Assembly (NCBI RefSeq): GCF_035918235.1
Contig: NZ_CP109486.1
Span: forward strand, 868,001-932,000
Direction: 5' to 3'
From: Streptomyces sp. NBC_01445
GTDB taxonomy: Bacteria; Actinomycetota; Actinomycetes; Streptomycetales; Streptomycetaceae
DNA: 64,000 bases
In this document: in pieces, positions 27,504-39,500 of the stretch
How the letters are laid out: the number at the start of each line of letters is the position of its first letter
How positions within the stretch are numbered: the stretch's first letter is position 1
Program-made: the position numbers and the translations under genes
The notes under the pieces: model-generated
Told to the model about the DNA's origin: nothing
Databases searched by the model: none
The model's input: only the letters and a program-made list of their open reading frames with translations

Positions 27504-30500
27504 TCAGTTGCCGGCCCGCGTGGCGCCGCGGTCCGCCAGGGTGCGGGCGATCACGCCCAGGGCCTCGGGCCGGGCAAGACCCGCGTGGTCGGTGTCCAGG
27601 TGGTGCTCCTCGACCCGGCCGCTGACGTAGGGCCGCCAGCTGTCCGGGGTGAGCGCCGGGTCGGTGCGTCCGACGGTGGCCCCGAAGAAGACGAGGTCTC
27701 CGGCGAACGGCTGCGGCCTGAAGTCCGTGATGAGCCGCGTGTTGTTGAGGAAGACCGTGACCATGCGGCCCACGGACGCGTCGTCGAGGTTGGCCAGTGC
27801 GCTGCCGCTCTCGCCGAGGCGCTCCAGGACGGCGGCCCGCTCCAGGGGCGCGTCGCCGAAGGTCTCGGCGCGGTCGATGCCGGCGGCGTTGAGCAGGATC
27901 GCGAGGACCTGTTCCTCGCCGACCTCGTGCTCGGTGCCGTCGTAGGCGTCGGGATAGCCGTCGAGGACGGCGAGCAGCGTCACTTCGGCGCCTTCCGCCT
28001 GGAGGCGGGTGGCGACGGCGTGGGCGACCAGACCGCCGAAGGACCAGCCGAGGATCTCGTACGGGCCCTCGGGCACCGTCTTGCGGATCTGCTCCGCGTA
28101 GTCGCGGGCCATGGCGTCGATGTCGGCGGGCAGCGGCTCCTCGTGGCTCAGGCCGCGTGCCTGGAGCGCGTACAGGGGCTGGTCACGGTCGATGTGCCGC
28201 AGGAGCCCGGAGTAGATCCAGCCGAAGCCGCCGGCCGGGTGGACACAGAACAGCGGGGTGCCGCTGCCCGTGGCGCGCAGGGGGAGCACCACGCCGAACG
28301 GGTCGTGCTGGGCCGGTGAGCCGCCGTCGATGCGGGCGGCGAGCGCGGCGACGGTGGGTGCCTCGAAGAGGGTGCGGACGCCGACCTCGGTGCCGAGCCG
28401 GGCCCTGATGCGGCCGACGAGCCGGGTGGCCAGCATGGAGTGTCCGCCGAGTTCGAAGAAGTTGTCGTCGATGCCGACCCGCTCGGCGTCGAGGACCTCC
28501 GCGAACAGGCCGCACAGCAGTTCCTCGCGCGGCCCGCGCGGCAGTCGTCCGGCGCCGCCGCCCCACTCGGGCTCCGGCAGCGCCGCACGGTCGAGCTTGC
28601 CGTTGGGGGTCACCGGCAGGGCGGTCATCGGCACGAACGCGGCCGGGACCATGTAGTCGGGCAGCAACTGCTCCAGTTCGGCGCGCAGTTCCGCGGGGCG
28701 GACGTCCTGGCCGACGACGTAGGCGACCAGCACCTTGTCCCCGCCGCGCGGGCGGGCGACGACCACGGCACGGGTGACGCCCGGGTGGGTGGCGAGCGCG
28801 GTTTCGATCTCGCCGGGTTCGATGCGGAAGCCGCGGACCTTCACCTGCTGGTCGGCGCGCCCGAGGAACTCCAGGGCCCCGTCGGCATTGCGCCGGGCGA
28901 TGTCGCCGGTGCGGTACATCCGGCCGCCCGCGTCGTCGAAGAGCTCTGCGTAGGGGTCGGCCGTGAAGCGCTCGGCGGTACGGGCCGCCTGGGCCAGGTA
29001 GCCGCGGGCGAGGCCGGCGCCCGCGATGTAGAGCTCGCCGGGGACGCCGGGCGGCACCGGCCGCAGCTTCTCGTCGAGGACGTAGGCGCGGGTCTCGTCC
29101 AGGGGGCGGCCGATCGGCACGGCGGCGGGCACCTGCCCGGCCTCGGTGAACCGGTGCCAGGTGCAGCCGAGGGTGATCTCGGTGGGCCCGTACAGGGCCT
29201 TGACCGTGGTGCCGGGGCAGGCCTGAAGGACCCGGCGGACGGCGGTGGGCGGGACCACGTCGCCACCGGTCCACACGTCCTTGACGCCCGCGAAGACCTC
29301 GGGGGCCTCGTCGGCGACGGCGCCGAGCAGGCCTGCGGTCAGCAGCAGCGAGGTGACGCCCTGTCCGGGCAGGACGCGGCGCAGCATGGTCGCGTCGACG
29401 TCCCCGCGGGGGGCGACGACGATGCGGCCGCCCGCGAGCAGCGGACTCCACAGCTCGTAGGTGGAGATGTCGAAGGCGTACGGGGAGTGCATGAGGACCC
29501 GCGACTCGGCGGCGGTCTCCCAGCAGCGGTCCACGGCGAGGGCGATGGCGTCGCGGTGGGTGATGCCGATGCCCTTGGGCAGGCCGGTGGAGCCGGAGGT
29601 GTACATGATGTACGCCAACTGGTCCGGCTGAACGGTGACTTCGGGGGCGGTGGCCGGCTCCCCCGTGAGCGGCCCGTCGTCCACGGCGAGGGTCCGGGTG
29701 CCCAGGCGGGCAGCGGTCTCCTCGTGGAAGGCGTCGGTGAGCAGCAGCGCCGCGCCGGTGTCCGTGAGGACGTGCCGCATCCGGTCCTCGGGATAGCCGG
29801 TGTGCAGCGGCACGTACACGCCACCCGCCTTGAGGACGGCGAGCGTGCTGACGACGAGGTGCGCGGAGCGTTCCTGGAGGACGGCGACCGGTGTCTCCGT
29901 CCGCACGCCCTCGGCGACGAGACGGTGCGCCAACTGGTTTGCCCGTGCCTCGAGTTGGGCGTAGGTGAGCGTGGTGGCGCCGGGTTCGGTGACGGCGATC
30001 GCGTGCGGGGTGCGGGCGGCGCGTTCGGCGACGCGCTGCGGGAGCGAGGCGTCGGCGGCGGCCCGGCCTGGGCGGTGCGCCGTGTCGTTCCAGCCGGTCA
30101 GCACCAGGTTCCGCTCGCCGGTGCCCAGGATCGGCACATCGGTGACGGTGGCGTCGGGGTCGGCGGCGACGTACCGCAGGAAGGCCACGAGGCGGTCCGT
30201 GAGTGCCTGCGCGGTGGCCGCGTCGAACAGGTCGGTGCTGTATTCGAGGACGGCGTCGATCCCCCGGGGTTCGCCGCTCGCGCCGTGCCGTTCGGCCAGG
30301 TTGAACGTCAGGTCGAACTTGGCGGCGCCGAGAGCGACGACCTCGGGCCGTGCGGTGAGCCCGGGCAGTTCGAGGACGGCCTCGGGGGTGTTCTGGAGGG
30401 CGAGCAGCACCTGGAAGAGCGGGTGGCGTGCCAGGGAGCGCCCGGGACTCAGCTCCTCGACGAGTTTGTCGAACGGCACGTCCTGGTTGGCGTACGCGGC

Positions 30501-33500
30501 GAGGTCGGACTCCCGTACCCGGTCCAGGAGTTCACGGAAGGTGGGGTCGCCGGAGGTGTCGGTGCGCAGGACGAGCGTGTTGACGAAGAAGCCGACGAGA
30601 TCGTCGAGCGCGTCGTCGGTGCGGCCCGCGACGGGGCTGCCGACCGGGATGTCGGTGCCCGCGCCGTGCCGGGTCAGGACCGCGGACAGCGCGGCCTGCA
30701 GCACCATGAACAGGCTGCCGCCGCTGGAGCGGGCGAGCGCGAGGAGCTGCCGGTGCAGGTCGGCGTCGAGGGTACGGAAGACCGCCTCGCCGCGGTGCGC
30801 GGGAACGGCCGGGCGGGGCCGGGCGGCGGGGAGTTGCAGTTCGTCGGGCAGCCCGGCCAGGGCCTCCTTCCAGTACGCGCTCTGCCGGGCGATCGTGCTC
30901 GCCGGGTCGGACTCGTCGCCGAGCACCTCGCGCTGCCACAGCGTGTAGTCGGCGTACTGGACCGGCAGCGGCGCGAACTCGGGGGCGCGGCCCTTTCCGC
31001 GGGCCTCGTAGGCGGTGACCAGGTCGCGGGTGAGCGGGGCGAGGGACCAGCCGTCACCCGCGATGTGGTGCAGCAGGAGCAGCAGTACGTGCTCCCGCTC
31101 GTCGAGGCGGAACAGGACCGCCTTGAGCGGGAGGTCTGCCGTGAGGTCGAAGGAGTGCCGTGCCGCCGCGGCCAGGTCGGCTGCCAGGTCGTCCTCGGTG
31201 GTGTCGCGCCGGTGCAGGGCGGGGCGCGCGTCGGCCGGGGCGAGGATGTGCTGGCGGGGGCTGCCGTCCTCGCCCTCGGGGAAGACGGTGCGCAGCGTCT
31301 CGTGCCGGGCGCTCACGTCGGCGAGGGCCGCGGTGAGTGCGTCGGCGTCGAGGGTTCCGGTCAGGCGCAGGCCCACGGGCATGTTGTAGCCGGGGTCGTC
31401 GCCGGTGAGGCGGCCGAGGAACCACAGGCGGCGCTGGGCGGGCGAGAGCGGCAGCTCGGCCGGCCGTTCCATGGGGCGCAGTGCGGGGCGGCTGCCGCGC
31501 CCGGCGGCGTCGACGGCCTCACCGAGCCGGGCCACGGTGGGTCCCTCGAACAGGTCGCGCAGCGAGACCTCGGCGCCCAGGACCGTCCGGATGCGGCTGA
31601 GCAGCCGGGTCGCGAGGAGCGAGTGTCCCCCGAGGTCGAAGAAGTTGTCGTCGATGGAGATCTGTCCGGTGCCGAGGACTTCCGCGAACAGGCCGCACAG
31701 GATCTCCTCCCGCGGGCTGCGCGGGGCGCGGCCCGCTGCGTCGGGGGCCTCCGGCGCCGGCAGCGCGGCCCGGTCGAGCTTGCCGTTCGGGGTGAGCGGC
31801 AGCGCGTCAAGGACGGTGTACGCGGCGGGGACCATGAAGTCCGGCAGCCGTGCGGCCAGGTGGGCCCGTACGTCGCCGAGGTCGGCGCCCTCTCGGGTGA
31901 CGAGGTAGGCCACGAGCCGGTCGCCGTGCGGCAGGGCCGCTGCCTGGACGATGTGCGGGTGCGCGGTGAGCGCCGCCTCGACCTCGCCGGGCTCGACGCG
32001 GAAGCCGCGGATCTTGACCTGGTGGTCGATACGCCCCGCGAACTCCAGCTGTCCGTCCGCGTTCCAGCGGCCGAGGTCACCGGTGCGGTACATACGGGTG
32101 CCTTCGGCGCCGTACGGGTCGGCGACGAAGCGGGCGGAGGTCAGGGCGGGCTGTCCCAGATAGCCACGGGCGACGCCCGCGCCGGCGAGGTACAGCTCGC
32201 CGGTGACGCCCGGCGGCACCGGGCGCAGCGCGCTGTCGAGGACGTACACCCGGTCGTGGTCGACGGGGCGTCCGATCGGTACGGCCTGCGGCCAGTCAGC
32301 GGGGTCGGCGGGCAGGGTGTGGGTGGTGACGGCGTGGGTCTCGGCGGGGCCGTACACGTTGTGCAGGCGCCGCCCCGGAACCGCGTACGCGAAGTCACGC
32401 ATCCGCTCGGTCGGGGTGAGCGCCTCGCCGCCCTGGAGGATGTCCGTGAGGTGGGGCAGGGTGCGGCCCGCTTCGGCAGCGGCCTCGGCGACCGCCTCGA
32501 CGACCAGGTTCGGCGCGAACAGCTCGGACACGTGGTGCTCGTCGAGCCAGCCGGCGAGCAGCTCAGCGCTGTGCCGGACCTCGTCGGACGGCACGAGGAG
32601 CGTCTTGCCCATGACGAGCGGGGAGAGGATCTCCTGGACGGAGAAGTCGAAGCCGATCGCGGTGAACTGGGCGGTGCGCACGCCCTGCCCGCCGGGGAAA
32701 CGGCGGGCGTGCCAGGTCAGCAGGTTGACCAGGGCGCTGCCCGGCATGACGACGGCCTTGGGGGTGCCGGTGGACCCGGAGGTATAGATGACGTACGCCG
32801 GGTGCTGGGGCAGCAGCGGCGTGGTCCGGTCGGCGTCGGTGAGGTCCGTGTCGGAGTAGGCGGACAGGCCCTGTGGCATCGAGTCGAGCACGATCGCGGG
32901 ACGGGCGTCGTCGATCATGAAGGCGATGCGTTCGGCGGGGTAGGACACGTCGACGGGCAGGTACGCCGCGCCGGTCTTGAGGACGGCGGCCATCGCCACG
33001 TACAGGTCCGGGCAGCGCGGCATCCGCAGCGCCACGATCCGTTCGGGCCCGGCGCCCAGCTCCACGAGGCGGCGTGCCAGCCGGTTGGCCCGGGCGTTGA
33101 ACTGGGCGTACGTCAGCGACTCATTGCCGTGCACCAGTGCCAGAGCATCCGGCGTACGCGCCACTTGGCGTTCGAGAAGGTGGGGTACGCGCGCATCGGT
33201 GTCGCTCTCCGTTCCATCGGTCTCGTTCCACTCGTCCAGAACCCGGCGGCGTTCGGCGGGGTGCAGCAGTTCGACGCTGCCGACGGTGGTGTCGGGGTCG
33301 TCCGCGACGGCGTCGAGGAGTCGTTCGAGCCGGGTGACGAGCGCCTCGGCGGTGGCCCGCTCGAACAGGTCCGTGCTGTATTCCAGGGCGGCCTGGATGC
33401 CGCCGGGACCGCCGTCCCCCGCGCGCAGTTCGACCATGCTCAGGTGCAGGTCGAACTTGGCGACGCCGACGCCGACCGGCAGTGCCTCGGCCTCGAGGCC

Positions 33501-36500
33501 GGGCAGCGCGAGGCGGGCCTCCCCGCTGTTCTGGAAGGCCAGCATGACCTGGAACAGGGGGTGGCGGGCGAGGGAGCGCTGCGGGCGCAGCCGCTCCACG
33601 AGCTTCTCGAACGGCACGTCCTGGTTGGCGTATGCGGCGAGGTCTGACTCCCGTACCCGGTCCAGGAGTTCGCGGAAGGTGGGGTCGCCGGAGGTGTCGG
33701 TGCGCAGGACGAGCGTGTTGACGAAGAAGCCGACGAGGTCGTCGAGCGCGTCGTCGGTGCGGCCCGCGATGGGGCTGCCGACGGTGATGTCGGTGCCCGC
33801 GCCGTGCCGTGTGAGCAGCGCCGCGAACGCGGCCTGCAGCACCATGAACAGGCTCGCGCGGCTGGTGCCGGCGAGCGCGGCCAGGCGCTGGTGCAGTTCG
33901 GGTGTGATCCGGAACGGCACGGTGTCGCCGCGGTGGGTGGCGACGGCGGGCCGGGGCCGGTCGGTGGGCAGCTCCAGTTCCTCGGTGATGCCGTCGAGCC
34001 GGCCGGTCCAGTAGGCGAGCTGGTGTGCGTAGCGGCTGTCGGGGTCGTGCTCGTCACCGAGCAGTTCGCGCTGCCACAGCGTGTAGTCGGCGTACTGGAC
34101 CGGCAGCGGCGCGAAGTCGGGGGCGCGGCCGGCGCGACGCGCGGCGTAGGCCTCGGTCAGGTCGCGGGCGAGCGGCGGCCAGGACCAGCCGTCTCCCGCG
34201 ATGTGGTGCATGAGCAGCAGCAGGACGTGTTCCTGCTCGCCGAGCCGGAACAGGGTGGCGCGCAGCGGGAGTTCACCGGCGAGGTCGAAGCCGCGGCGGG
34301 CCGCCTCGGTGAGCTCCGCGCCGAGGCGCTCGGCGGTGGTGGACACGGTCTCGAAGGAGGGCCGCTCGGCGTCCAGGACCTGCTGGCGGGGGACGCCGCC
34401 GCGCTCCGGATAGACGGTGCGCAGCGTCTCGTGACGCCGCATCAGGTCGGTGAGGGCGGCGCGCAGGGCGTCCTGGTCGAGGTCGCCGGTGAGCCGCAGA
34501 CTCATCGGGATGTTGTAGGTGGCGCTCGGGCCTTCCATGCGGTGCAGGAACCAGAGGCGGTACTGGGCGAAGGACAGCGGCATCTCGTCGGGACGGGTGC
34601 GTACGGTCAGTGCCGGGCGCGCGTCGTGCGCGCCGTCGACGCGCTCGGCGAGCGCGGCGACGGTCGGCGCCTGGAACAGGTCGCGGACGGCGAGTTCGGC
34701 GCCGAGGACGGTGCGGATGCGGCTGAGCAGCCGCGTCGCGAGGAGCGAGTGCCCGCCCAGGTCGAAGAAGCTGCGGTCGATGCCCACCTTGGGCAGCCCG
34801 AGCACCTCGGCGAACAGGGTGGACAGGATCTCCTCGCGGCGGGTGCGCGGGGCCTGCCCGGTGGCTTCGGTGCCCCAGTCGGGGGCGGGCAGCGCGTCCC
34901 GGTCGAGCTTGCCGTTGGCTGTCAGCGGCAGCGCGTCCAGCAGCACGTAGGCGGCGGGGGCCATGTGGGCGGGCAGCCGCTCGGCGACGAGGTCGCGCAG
35001 CTCGCCGGTGAGGCGGGAGTCCTCGTGGCCGCGGGCGGGATCGTTGGCGAGAGGGCGGTCGCCGCCGCGCGGGGTGTAGGCGGGGCCGTCGCCGGTGTAC
35101 GCGTCGAAGGTGTCGTCGTGCGCGCCCCAGGTGCACACGGCGCCGAGGCCGCGCACCGCGTCGGGGTCGACGGCCCCCTCGGGCACGGGTCCGTCGAGGA
35201 GGCCGGCGGCCTCGGCGGCCCCGCCGCCGGTGAGCGCGGCGCGCGCCGCGCCTTCGCGCACGAGCCGGGCGTTGGGGATGCCGGTGACGCGCACGTGGCG
35301 CTCGCCCAGTGCCTCGGCCAGGCCCTCGAAGGTGTTCACGTCGGCGTTCCAGCGCAGGGTCCGCTCCGGCGCCACGGCTGCCGTGGGCCCGGCGGAACGG
35401 CGCAGGGTGACGTCGTAGCGGTGGCGGCTCATCTCGTTGTGGTGGGCGGCGTCGCGCAGGGTGACGTCCGCCGAGGCGAACAGCGGCTCCCGCGCGGCGA
35501 GGTCCGTGAAGAAGTCCGGGTCGAGGAGGAGTTCCTTCTCGGTGACCAGGGACTGCTCGACGGCGCGGCGCACCGCCGACGGGTCGGCGAAGGCGCCCGC
35601 GCGGCGCAGTTCGACGGCCGTGCGGAAGGTGCGCAGGGTCCGCAGGTTACGGAGGTCGCCGAGGAAGACGGTGCCGCCCGGGGCGAGCAGTCGCGCGGCC
35701 GCGCGAAGGACGTCGGCGAGGTAGCCGGCGTTCGGGAAGTACTGGACCACCGAGTTGACGACGACGGTGTCGAACCGGCCCTCGGGCAGGCCCTCCGTCT
35801 CGTGCGCGGCCCGCGCGCGGACGGTGACCTTCGCGGACAGTTCGGGCCGGGCGTCCAGGTGGGTCCGGAGCTGGGCGACGACGCTCGTCGACAGGTCCGT
35901 GCCCCAGTACTCCTCCACGTGCGGGGCCACCTGCGAGAGGATCAGGCCGGTGCCGCAGCCGATCTCCAGGACCCGGCGCGGACGCAGCGCGAGGACCCGC
36001 TCGACGGTCGCGGACCGCCACTCCCGCATCTCGTCCAGGGGGATCTCCTCGCCGGTGTAGCTGCTGTTCCAGCCGGAGAAGTCCTCGCCGAACACGCGGC
36101 CGGGCTCGGCCTCGTAGAGCTGCTCGTACGTCTCCTGCCACATGCCGACCTGTTCGGTGCCGCGCGCCTCGTCCTCGGTGCCGCCCTGGGTGTCGCGCAC
36201 CAGGTAGGCGACGAGCCGCTTGTCGCCGCTTGTGGCGGGGCCGTCCTCGCGGGCGACGACGGCGGCCGTGGCGACGGACGGGTGCGCGGTGAGCGCCGCC
36301 TCGACCTCGCCGGGCTCGACGCGGAAGCCGCGGATCTTGAGCTGCCGGTCGGCGCGGCCGGCGAACTCGAGCTGCCCGTCGGTCCGCAGCCGCGCGAGGT
36401 CGCCGGTGCGGTACATGCGGGCGCCGGTCTCACCGAACAGGAGCGCGTACGGGTCGGGGACGAACCGCTCGGCGGTCAGTTCCTGGCGGCCCAGATAGCC

Positions 36501-39500
36501 GCGGGCGAGGCCGGCGCCGGCGACGTACATCTCGCCGGTGACGCCGGGCGGCACGGGCCGCAGCCGCTCGTCGAGGACATACACGCGCGCGCCGTCGACG
36601 GGGCGGCCGATCGGCGGGACGACGGCCCCGGCCAACGGTGCGCTCAAGGTGGCGCACACGGTCGTCTCGGTGAGGCCGTACGCGTTGACCATGCGGCGGT
36701 CGGGGGCGAACCGCTCGCTCTGGTCGGCGGCCGTGGTGTCGCCCGCGACGATCAGGTCCGTGCCGGGCGGCAGCGCACCGTCGGGCAGGGCGGGAAGAGC
36801 GCTCGGCGGGAGGGCGATCAGCGTGACGCCCTGGTCGCGTACGAGGCGTGCGAGGCCGGGGCCCGGCAGGAGTTCGTCCGGCGTGGCGATGACCAGACCG
36901 GCGCCGGTGAGCAGGGCGGAGGTGAGCTCCCACAGGGCCGCGTCGAAGCTGATCGAGGCGAAGTTGAGGACGCGGCTGTGCGGGCCGAGACCGAAGGCGG
37001 CGGCCTGCGCGGGGAGCGTCGCCGCGGCGGCGCGGTGCGGCACCACGACGCCCTTGGGCAGACCGGTGGAGCCGGAGGTGTAGATGACGTACGCCGGGTG
37101 CTGGGGCAGCAGCGGGGTGAGTCGGTCGGCATCGGTGAGGGCCGTGTCCGGGTACTCGCTCAGGTCCTGCGGGAGCGATTCGAGGACCAGCGCCGGGCGG
37201 GCGTCGGCGCGCATGTGCGCGATGCGGTCGGCCGGATAGTCCGGGTCGATGGGGAGATAGGCGGCGCCGGACTTCCACACGGCGAGCACCGCGGTGAACA
37301 GGTCGAGGGAGCGGGGCAGTTGGAGGGCGACGATGCGCTCCGGTCCCGCGCCCTGTGCGACGAGGTGGCGGGCGAGCCGGTTGGCGCGGGCGTCGGCCTG
37401 CCCGTACGTGAGCGACCGGGTCCCCATGACCAGCGCGGTGGCGTCGGGGGTGCGGGCGGCCTGTTCCTCGAAGAGCGCGGTGAGGGTGCGCTCCGTCCTG
37501 TCGGGCGCGCCGGCGGGGAGGTTGAAGTCGACGAGCACGTGGTGGCGCTCGGCGGGGCCGAGCAGGTCGACGGAGCCGATGGTGCGCTGCGGGTCGTCGG
37601 CGACGGCGTCGAGGAACCGCACCAGTCGCTCGCCGAGGGCCTCCACGGTGGCGCGCTCGAAGAGTTCGGTGCTGAACTCCCAGTCGCCGCGGATGCCGGC
37701 GCGGACGCCGTCGGCGGTGTGCTCCTCGACGACGGCGAGGCCGAGGTCGAACTTGGCGAAGCCGACGCGGACGGGCTCCGCGGCGACCTCAAGGCCGGGC
37801 AGGGCGAGGTCGGCGGCGGGCATGGACTGCAGGGCGAGGACGACCTGGAAGAGCGGGTTGCGCGCGAGGGTGCGCTCCGGGTTGACCTCCTCGACGAGCT
37901 TCTCGAACGGCAGGTCCTGGTGCGTGTACGCGGCGAGGTCGAACTGCCGCACACGCTTGACCAGTTCGGCGAACGACGGGTCGCCGGAGGTGTCGGTGCG
38001 CAGGACGAGCGTGTTGACGAAGAAGCCGACGAGGTCGTCGAGCGCGTCGTCGGTGCGGCCCGCGATGGGGCTGCCGACGGGGATGTCGGTGCCCGCGCCG
38101 TGCCGTGTGAGCAGCGCCGCGAACGCGGCCTGCAGCACCATGAACAGGCTGCTGTCCGAGGCCTTCGCGAGCGCGGTCAGCTTCTCGTGGAGCTCGGCGG
38201 CGATGCGGAACGGCACGGTCTCGCCCCGGTGGCTCGCGACGACGGGCCGCGCGTGGTCGGTGGGCAGCTCCAGATGTGCGGGAGCCCCCTTCAGCGCCTC
38301 GCGCCAGTGGGCCAGCTGAGCACCGTGCAGCGACCCGTCGTCGTCCGCGTCACCGAGCAGCTCGCGCTGCCACAGCGTGTAGTCGGCGTACTGGACCGGC
38401 AGCGGCGCGAAGTCGGGGGCGCGTCCGGCGCACCGCGCGGCGTAGGCGCGTCCGAGGTCACGGGCGAGCGGGGCCAGGGACCAGCCGTCGCCCGCGATGT
38501 GATGCAGCAGCAGGAACAGCACGTGCTCGCGCTCGCCGAGCTCGAACAGCGTGGCGCGCAGCGGGAGTTCGTGGGTGAGGTCGTAGGGCTGCGCGGTGGC
38601 CCCGGAGAGCCGCTCGCCGAGTGTGGCCTCCTCGGCGGGTACGACGTCCAGGGCGGGGGCGGCCTCACCGGGCGGCAGGATGTGCTGGTAGGGCTCGCCC
38701 TCGTGGCTCGGGTAGACGGTGCGCAGTGTCTCGTGGCGGGTGGTCAGGTCGGCGAGGGCGGCTCGCAGCGCGGCCCGGTCCACGTCGCCGCGCAGCCGCA
38801 GCGTCAGCGGGATGTTGTAGGTGCTGTTGGGGCCGTCGAGGCGGCCCAGGAACCACAGCCGGCGCTGGGCGTGCGACAGCGGCAGCCGCTCGGGGCGCTC
38901 GGCCGGGGCCAGGGCGGGGCGGGCCCCCGACGCCTGGTCGAGGCGGCCGCCCAGGCCCGCGACGGTCGGCGCGTCGAACAGGTCGCGCAGGGAGACCTCG
39001 GTGCCGAGGACGGTGCGGATGCGGCTGATCAGCCGGGTGGCGAGCAGCGAGTGCCCGCCCAGGTCGAAGAAGTTGTCGTCGATGCCGACCTGCGGGACCT
39101 TGAGCACGGCCGCGAAGAGGGTGCACAGGATCTCCTCGCGGGGCGAGCGCGGCCCGCGCCGGACCGTGGTCACCTGGGGTGCGGGCAGTGCGGCCCGGTC
39201 GAGCTTGCCGTTGGGGGTGAGCGGCAGCTCGGGCAGGGTGACGATCGCGGCGGGGACCATGAACTCCGGCAGCGAGCGGGCGAGTTCGGTGCGCAGGGCC
39301 GTCGTGTCGAGGAGGCTGCCGGGGCCGTTCGCCGGGACGACGTAGGCGACCAGACGCTTGTCACTGCTTCCGGCGGGACCGTCCTCGCGGGCGAGTACGG
39401 CGGCACGGGCGACGGCCGGGAGCGCGGTGAGCGCGGACTCGATCTCGCCGGGCTCGATGCGGAAGCCGCGGATCTTGACCTGGTGGTCGGCGCGGCCCGC

